The notes beneath the pieces were generated by a model. It ran no database searches. It was not told where the DNA came from and was given only the letters and a program-made list of their open reading frames with translations. The position numbers and the translations under genes are program-made. Source: Nonlabens sp. Ci31 (GTDB lineage: Bacteria > Bacteroidota > Bacteroidia > Flavobacteriales > Flavobacteriaceae). Taken from it: DNA of 64,000 bases. The stretch lies in contig NZ_CP043633.1 of NCBI RefSeq assembly GCF_012974865.1, forward strand, positions 1,364,001 through 1,428,000, read 5' to 3'. This document shows positions 18,236 through 23,979 of this stretch, piece after piece (position 1 is the stretch's first letter; each line of letters starts with the position of its first letter).

Positions 18236-19133
18236 GCTCAACTAGAAGCTGGAGACAGTGCCTGTAGTGGTGGAGATTCAGACGGAGTAATTGATGATTC
18301 TGGAACGCGTAATTCATCTGGTGGCAGTTTATCTGATGACCTTGTGATTCCAGTAGAACCCAATGATGGAAGAGAAGTCAGACCATTAGTAACAGTTTCT
18401 GATACTACCCAAGCATTTTTTAATACTTTAAATAACCCTACAGACATAGCTCTCTATAATTTTATTCAAAATTTTCTTCAGAATGAGTTGAGAAACAACA
18501 TTAATAATTTTATAAGGTCAGAATATAATTCCCAAGAGGCACAGGAATTTACTTTAGAATTAATCCTAGAACTTCAAAGTAGAACAATAGTAGAGATATA
18601 TGAACAAGACCCATATGGAATCTGGGGAGCGCTAACCGAAGAGGAAAAGAGATTAGCAATATTCAATACAAGCTTATTTTATGTCTGAAAACAGAGTAGT
18701 TGCCTTTGATATAACAGAAGAGTTCTTCCCAAGTAATAATGCACCACACCTTTATTATGGTATTAATGATAAGAAAGATGCGTTTAGGCATGCATTTTTC
18801 AATGCAATAAACACAAAATTTGCAGGTAGATTTATTGCAGAACAATTTTCAAATGCTCATGAAACAGGAACGCCTTTAAGGTGGATTAAAGAAAGAGAAA
18901 TGGATTTGTTTAATAACAATGTTGGTCATAACCTAGGAGAGAGTAATAGAGATTTAAGTCATGCAGTATTAAAGTTATTAGTTTGGGATGCTGCTGTAAA
19001 TGGTGACTTAAATTAGTTACTTCCTATAGATTATAATGACCCCAACTTTATGGATAATCCTATAACACCAGAGCCTAGAGATGGCAATCATGGAATATCT
19101 GATTTAACTCGTCAATTTTCAACTGATCAATAA
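18236..19133 (+). pseudogene. Orphan cassette 4: tail with DUF6973-like domain, frameshifted and with TAG
   Basis: It begins with the same head fragment as cassette 3, but the junction codon is CAG (18479-18481) instead of TAG, so FIQNFLQNELRNNINNF reads through. The frame breaks near 18670 (SLFYV then stop). A one-base change would join it to the frame from 18681 (MSENRVVAFDITEEFF). That part has KDAFRHAFFNAINTKFAG...AHE...MDLFNNNVGHNLG, which resembles the His/Asn-rich DUF6973 domain. A TAG at 19014 interrupts again, but the frame is open to TAA 19131-19133, which overlaps the next start (TAATG). Two lesions in an otherwise protein-like frame mean it is probably inactive. Confidence 0.55.
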
Positions 19134-19504
19134 TGAAAAATAAACTTTTAATATTATTTATAGTTATCAATCTAATAGCTTGTAGCTTTTTTGATAATCA
19201 ATCTGTGTTCTTTAATTTGAAAAACTCGAGTTCTCAACCTATCGAAGAAATTATAATTACCAACGGTGTTGACTCATTGAGATTAGATAGACTAGATGCA
19301 AATACCGATAAAAGGGTAAATTTAAAATGGGAAAAGATGAAGGTTAAAGGTAGTTTTGGTTTGCATGCAATTATCAAAGAAAAAGATACGACATTACATT
19401 TTGGTTATTTTGATGCTTTAGGTTCCATATAAAACATAGAATATAATGTTTATTTTACTGATACCTTGAGTATTTCCGCAGGATCTGAAGTTGTAAAACA
19501 ATAG
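19133..19504 (+). pseudogene. Putative lipoprotein immunity gene 4 with premature TAA
   Basis: A 99-aa product to TAA 19430-19432. It starts with a lipoprotein signal peptide (lipobox LIAC, Cys17) and a small beta-rich domain. The same frame continues sensibly for 23 more codons (NIEYNVYFTDTLSISAGSEV...) to TAG 19502, so the TAA may be a nonsense change. Position and coupling to the cassette 4 tail suggest an immunity protein. Being a lipoprotein implies that the tail acts in the cell envelope or that immunity is exerted there (inference). Confidence 0.45.
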
Positions 19505-19521
19505 AATAAGACTTTTTAGGG

Positions 19522-19548
19522 CCGCCTTAGAAATAAGGCGGTTTTTTT
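19522..19548 (+). terminator. Terminator closing cassette 4
   Basis: Stem CCGCCTTA / TAAGGCGG (perfect) with loop GAAA and seven T. Same module as at 11390 and 14124. Confidence 0.85.
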
Positions 19549-19664
19549 GTAACTAATTCTATAGAAATCTAAAAGATTTAGACAAGTAAATTTAACTGTC
19601 AACACCCATTTTTTTAATAGTTCAAAACTCTTTATATTTAAGAGTTAATTCAAACCTTTAAATT

Positions 19665-21120
19665 ATGTTTAAACACAGAAACACAGAAATTTAACTGGGT
19701 CATACCGTTTTTGTTCACACTCACTGCATTCATTTTTATTGTAAGTAGTTGTGAGCGAGATGCTGTTATAGAAGAGGAAACCAATCTAAAAGAAAGTACC
19801 ATACAAGTTAATAAGATAACCAAAGAACAAATGTTATCTAACCATGAGTTAAAGAGATCGCTATCAGAAATTACCTCTAAATCAAAGAATCAACTTCTTA
19901 GCGTTTATGACAGCGTCAATCAATTGTTTATTGATGACACTTATGCAAGTCAAATTATAAGTGGTGATTATGAAAGTTATAATATACCTGCGTATAAAAT
20001 AAACCAAGATTCTACCGTATTGTATAACGTGTTTTTAGAAAAACAGATGGATGGTACTTTTGAATCCTATTTGTTGAGCTATTATTATCAAAACAATGTA
20101 GATGCAGATTTAAGTCAAGAAGTTATATCTTTCTCAAAAGAACAACTATCTACAAATTTTCAAATTAATACTGATTTTAGAACCTGTGGACTTAGTGGAG
20201 TTACGTGTAATTGTTACACTCTCATGAGAGAATATGTTGACCTTGAAAATTATGTTTATAGATGGGATTATGTGGCATGCACTAATGAAAGCATTGACGA
20301 TGGAGATAGCGCAAGCGGCGGTATTCCTTCTAACGACCCTCCTGATTCAAACGTACCCAGCGATCCTATCGACTCTAATCCTATAGATACAAATCCAGAA
20401 GAAAATCAAGGTAGTAATGGAGGCTTTAGCGATGGTACTACCATCATAGGAGCTACAGATAGTAATTGCCCACAATCAAGTGTACCATCACTGGGAGATG
20501 GGAGGTGTGGATCGCTTTCTGATCCTATCATTGGCGATGAACAATTTATTACTATTGATGGACCAGAAGAGGAAATTACTGATATTGCAGATTATTTAGC
20601 TGTTTTTGATATGTCATCATCAGCAGTAATTACCATTCAAGTTGATCAACCAATACCAAATTCAAGGGAACCTTTTGTCGTTGATGGAATAAACGTAGAT
20701 GTTGGTCATTCTTTTTTGACCATCCAACAGGGTTCTACAGTTAGGAGCTTTGGATTTTATCCAGATGGAATAAGCAAACCTACAGCCCCTACTGAATCAG
20801 GTATTTTTGGTAATGATCAAGTTCATGAAATTGATGTAAACGGTAATGTGAACGCCACAGCATCTGAATTAAGCAGAATTATCGCATTGGCAATACAATA
20901 TAGCAACGAGGACTATAATTTAAACAATCAGAATTGTACTGATTTTGTTTTGGACGCTTCAAATATATTAGGTCTAAATTTTGGAGATGCTGGAGGTACG
21001 TGGTTACTTGGTGCAGGATCAAATATAGGAGCTTTAGGACAAGTGCTCAGAAGTCAAATTAACTCAGGTAACTTAAATGGCAGTACTTCAACTGGAACTA
21101 GCCCATTAAATTCAAATTAA
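19665..21120 (+). CDS. Divergent head-tail protein 5, possible permuted papain-like tail
   Basis: ATG 19665 (MFKHRNTEI) is one base out of frame with the rest. Removing one A near 19687 would join it to FNWVIPFLFTLTAFIFIVSSC, a normal lipoprotein signal (SSC lipobox). As it stands, TTG 19711 could start a 469-aa product. The N-terminal half is homologous to heads 1 and 2 (CERD, DYESYN, TCGLSGVTCNC patch, GDSASGG). A D/P/N-rich linker (about 200-240) leads to a C-terminal domain with GINVDVGHSFLTI, then NQNCTDFVLDASN and a G/S/N-rich end. A histidine preceding NC-F recalls permuted NlpC/P60-type hydrolases; this is tentative. A TATATTTA near 19632 may be the -7 element. Confidence 0.55.
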
Positions 21121-21125
21121 TTTTT

Positions 21126-21566
21126 ATGAAATATTTTATTTTTATTTTACTAATCAATTCTTGTGTTCATCTAAATGAAAATCAAGATCAGAAATCAATA
21201 GCAAAAAACTTTGCTTATGATTTATATTTTACAGAAAAAACCTATGATACTGTATTAGAGGAGTATACCGTTTTAACAAAAGATGAGATTACCAAGGGAG
21301 GTGATTACCTAAAACAAATCTTTAATATGTATAGAGAATCAAGTAAAGACAAAACTGTACGCGATAAGGATGATTTGAAAGTGGAAAAATATGAAGTAAA
21401 AAAACATAAGGATATTGTCCATTATGATATGGACTTAAATTATGATTATTACATATATTTTATTGAAGATGAACCATTAGGAACAGTCATATTCAACAAA
21501 AAAAATAAGATTGTTTCTTTCTTTCCCGAAATCCATAAACCAAAAACAAAAAACAAAAGCTATTAA
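21126..21566 (+). CDS. Putative lipoprotein immunity protein 5
   Basis: 146 aa, 5 bp after protein 5. It has a short lipoprotein signal (MKYFIFILLINSC, Cys13) followed by a charged K/D/Y-rich domain (DKDDLKVEKYEVKKHKD, DMDLNYDYYIYFIED). No recognised family. Like immunity 4 it is a predicted lipoprotein, which suits protection against a tail that acts in the periplasm, such as a cell-wall or envelope hydrolase. The function is inferred only from context. Confidence 0.5.
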   Translation: MKYFIFILLINSCVHLNENQDQKSIAKNFAYDLYFTEKTYDTVLEEYTVLTKDEITKGGDYLKQIFNMYRESSKDKTVRDKDDLKVEKYEVKKHKDIVHYDMDLNYDYYIYFIEDEPLGTVIFNKKNKIVSFFPEIHKPKTKNKSY

Positions 21567-21632
21567 AGCTGCATTTCTAATAGATATAGTTAATAGTTAT
21601 CAAGGATTCTTAGAAAAACAGAAATAACTTTT

Positions 21633-21764
21633 ATGTTCAAAATAGATGATGACTCCTTTATTCCTTTACTGATTCAAGCGGTTATTGTGTTATTTAATAT
21701 CTTTTTGATTATCATAATAATTAGATGGATAAGAAAAAGGTTAAAAAAATCAAAAATTTCTTAA
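21633..21764 (+). CDS. Small membrane protein, 43 aa
   Basis: ATG 21633 to TAA 21762-21764: an acidic start (MFKIDDDSFIP), one long hydrophobic segment (LLIQAVIVLFNIFLIIIII) and a basic tail (RWIRKRLKKSKIS). This is a well-formed single-pass protein with positive-inside topology (C-terminus in). It lies 66 bp after immunity 5. It could be an accessory or immunity factor of that set, or unrelated; too short for certainty. Confidence 0.4.
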   Translation: MFKIDDDSFIPLLIQAVIVLFNIFLIIIIIRWIRKRLKKSKIS

Positions 21765-22075
21765 TTGAATAATCAAGTAGGATTTATAATGTTTAAGTCT
21801 TTCACTTTTTATTGTTCAAATTTATAAAAAAATTAAAAACAGGAATAAATAGCACCTTTTAAAGCACATCTAAGGATGCGAGCTTTTAAAAAATGTACTT
21901 GTAAAGTGCAAGTCTTATTTTAAAAAATGCAAATGGTTTAAGCTATTACAAATACCTTAAAAAACCATCGCACCACAGAGGTGCTCTCAATTTGATTTTT
22001 TTATCGTATCGTATTTTAAAAACGTAAAGTATTTATTTTTATAGATGCGGACTTAAGTCCGCATCTATGAAAATA
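21765..22075. other. Intergenic region at the right edge of the island
   Basis: About 310 bp, AT-rich, no gene seen. It contains a TTTTAAAAAATG-type repeated stretch (about 21890-21935) and the palindrome at 22041-22068. Confidence 0.5.
22041..22068. repeat. Perfect 28-bp palindrome, also in the toxin leader
   Basis: Left arm ATAGATGCGGACTT is followed by its exact reverse complement. Diverged copies stand in both toxin leaders at about 11647-11675 and 14381-14409 (AGATGCAGACTTAGGTACGCATCT), where the following bases (ATATCAATCCTC) also match. It lies just past the end of the folK-type gene and could end its transcription, but its recurrence marks it as a dispersed repeat. Confidence 0.7.
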
Positions 22076-23215
22076 TCAATCCTCTAGGATCTTCTCCAAA
22101 ACCTTCAAATAATCCTCCTGATTATTTACAAAGTCCAGATCTGTTACATCGATCACTTTTACTTTGAGTTCTTGTTGTGATCTTATAAATTCGGCATAGC
22201 CTTGTTGGATTTTTGAGAGGTAGCTGGCTTCTATATTTTGCTCGTAATCGCGACCGCGTTTTTTAATATTTTCTAGCAACCGCTCTTCGGTCTGGTAGAG
22301 GTAAACGTATAAGTCGGGCTTTACCAGTTCTTTATACATCATATTAAAAAGACGTTTGTACAACGAGTATTCTTCTTTTTCTAGGGTTATTTTACTAAAA
22401 ATCAAAGATTTGATCACGTAATAATCTGCAATGGTAAATTCTTTAAAGAGATCTTGTTGCGCTACTTCATCACTTAATTGCTGGTAACGATCGGCCAGAA
22501 AAGACATTTCTAAGGGGAACGAATAGCGTTCTTTATCTTTATAGAAAAGCGGTAAAAAAGGATTGTCTGCAAAACGTTCTAAGACTTGTTTGGCATTAAA
22601 ATCTTCTGATAGTTTATGGGTCAGGCTGGTTTTTCCACTTCCTATATTCCCTTCTACAGCTATAAAGTTGAGGTCTTGGATGGGATACCGCTTTCGCGAA
22701 AGCGGAATTTCAAAATCTACCATCTTTTCTAAAGGCTCTAGAGTACTCGAAAGCTCTGCCATGCTTTTATTCAAAATAGGATGTATAACCTTATAAGCAA
22801 TGTCCACTAGTGGTTGCAGGACAAAATTGCGTTCGTGCATTCTTGGATGCGGTATTTGTAAATCAGGAGTAGTGATCACTTGATCATCAAAAAGAACAAT
22901 GTCTAAGTCAATCACCCGATCCTCATAATTTTTACCAGTGCGAGGCACTCGACCCATATCACGCTCTATTTGTTGTAAAATAGCAATTGTCTCTTGTGCA
23001 TTTTTACGGGTATTTACTAGAATGCACGTATTTAAAAAATCGCCTCCAGTAAATCCCGCCGCAGGGACTTCATAAACACTCGCAGTGGAAATGATCAAGC
23101 CTAGACGTTGCTCCATACGACGAGAAGCGTCCAGCAAGTGCTGTTTTCTATCACCCAGGTTGCTTCCTAAAGCGATGAATGTTTTATGATTATGATTGGA
23201 GTGGATGTTCTTAAT
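22076..23215 (-). CDS. HPPK-deoxynucleoside kinase fusion protein
   Basis: The N-terminal part is 6-hydroxymethyl-7,8-dihydropterin pyrophosphokinase (folate synthesis; EDRVIDLDIVLFDD and PHPRMHERNFVLQPL). From about residue 160 it is a deoxynucleoside kinase (P-loop EGNIGSGKTSL, ERFADNPFLPLFY, lid region RLLENIKKRGRDYEQNI). The essential first strand, FIALGSNLGDR, lies upstream of the first ordinary start codon (TTG at 23137), so that start cannot be right. In that frame no ATG, GTG or TTG occurs between the upstream stop and this motif. The best candidate is ATT at 23215-23213 (ATT AAG AAC ATC), giving 379 aa. A palindrome copy lies in the interdomain linker (PLSRKR). Confidence 0.85.
   Translation of the reverse strand: MKNIHSNHNHKTFIALGSNLGDRKQHLLDASRRMEQRLGLIISTASVYEVPAAGFTGGDFLNTCILVNTRKNAQETIAILQQIERDMGRVPRTGKNYEDRVIDLDIVLFDDQVITTPDLQIPHPRMHERNFVLQPLVDIAYKVIHPILNKSMAELSSTLEPLEKMVDFEIPLSRKRYPIQDLNFIAVEGNIGSGKTSLTHKLSEDFNAKQVLERFADNPFLPLFYKDKERYSFPLEMSFLADRYQQLSDEVAQQDLFKEFTIADYYVIKSLIFSKITLEKEEYSLYKRLFNMMYKELVKPDLYVYLYQTEERLLENIKKRGRDYEQNIEASYLSKIQQGYAEFIRSQQELKVKVIDVTDLDFVNNQEDYLKVLEKILED
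22690..22703. repeat. Iterated palindrome copy 4
   Basis: Exact GCTTTCGCGAAAGC in the linker between the HPPK and kinase domains, read as LSRK on the minus strand. Confidence 0.9.
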
Positions 23216-23271
23216 TTTTGCAGCAAATTAAGGAATATTGACCAACTCTTGAACTACTTTTACGACTAATT

Positions 23272-23970
23272 ATGAAGACACTCACAGGTAAAAAGTTACA
23301 GCTCGCACACCGTATTTATCTCGTATTAGCTGCTTTATTCATTTGCTCGCTGGTCGTTTCTAATTTGATTTTTCAAAAGTTTTTTTACTGGAATCCATTC
23401 GGTTGGTTTAATTTTGAAATTTCGGTAGGATTATTGCCCTATCCTATTACCTTTTTGGTTACCGATTTAGTGAGTGAGATTTATGGACGTCGCAAGGCAA
23501 ATGATTTGGTACTGGCAGGAATATTTGCATCGGTTTTTAGTCTTGGGATAATAGCTGTGGCTGACGTTGCTCCTGCGATTGATGCAAGTCCTATACAAGA
23601 CGCTGTTTTTAATAAAGTTTTTGGCGCGACAACTATTGCAGTGATGGCTAGTATGACCGCTTACTTGTTTGCTCAATTTATAGATATCCAGATTTATCAT
23701 TTTTGGAAAAGAATTACAGGTGGCAAAATGCTTTGGTTGCGCAACAACTTCAGTACTATATTTTCACAGTTTGTTGACACTATGAGCGTCTTATTATTGT
23801 TATGTTATTATGAAGTCTTATCCTGGGAACAATTCTGGCCTTTATTAATAGCTGGATTTCTCTTTAAGATGCTTGTTGCATTGCTAGACACGCCATTATT
23901 ATATGGAGGCGTTTTCATTTTTAGGCGACTGTTCGGGTTGGAAATGGGAGAAGAAATAAAAATTGATTAA
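23272..23970 (+). CDS. Queuosine precursor transporter (YhhQ/VUT family)
   Basis: A 232-aa integral membrane protein with about six segments. The family signatures are LPYPITFLVTDLVSEIYGRR in the second/third segment and FVDTMSVLLLL plus LDTPLLYG near the end. YhhQ-type proteins import queuosine precursors (preQ0/preQ1) for tRNA modification. It starts 56 bp from the divergent HPPK-kinase gene and ends 9 bp before the AsmA-like gene, so the two may form an operon. Confidence 0.88.
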   Translation: MKTLTGKKLQLAHRIYLVLAALFICSLVVSNLIFQKFFYWNPFGWFNFEISVGLLPYPITFLVTDLVSEIYGRRKANDLVLAGIFASVFSLGIIAVADVAPAIDASPIQDAVFNKVFGATTIAVMASMTAYLFAQFIDIQIYHFWKRITGGKMLWLRNNFSTIFSQFVDTMSVLLLLCYYEVLSWEQFWPLLIAGFLFKMLVALLDTPLLYGGVFIFRRLFGLEMGEEIKID

Positions 23971-23979
23971 AAAAACATC

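Noticed and set aside
12815..19016. A changed genetic code reading TAG as an amino acid
   Set aside because: TAG ends several ordinary genes here (batA 1703, DUF2461 35738, DUF559 42041) at the expected length.
11385..19548. A CRISPR-like or integron-like array in the repeat region
   Set aside because: Repeats are 0.3-1.4 kb and coding; spacing and size do not fit CRISPR, and no integrase or attC-like sites are seen.
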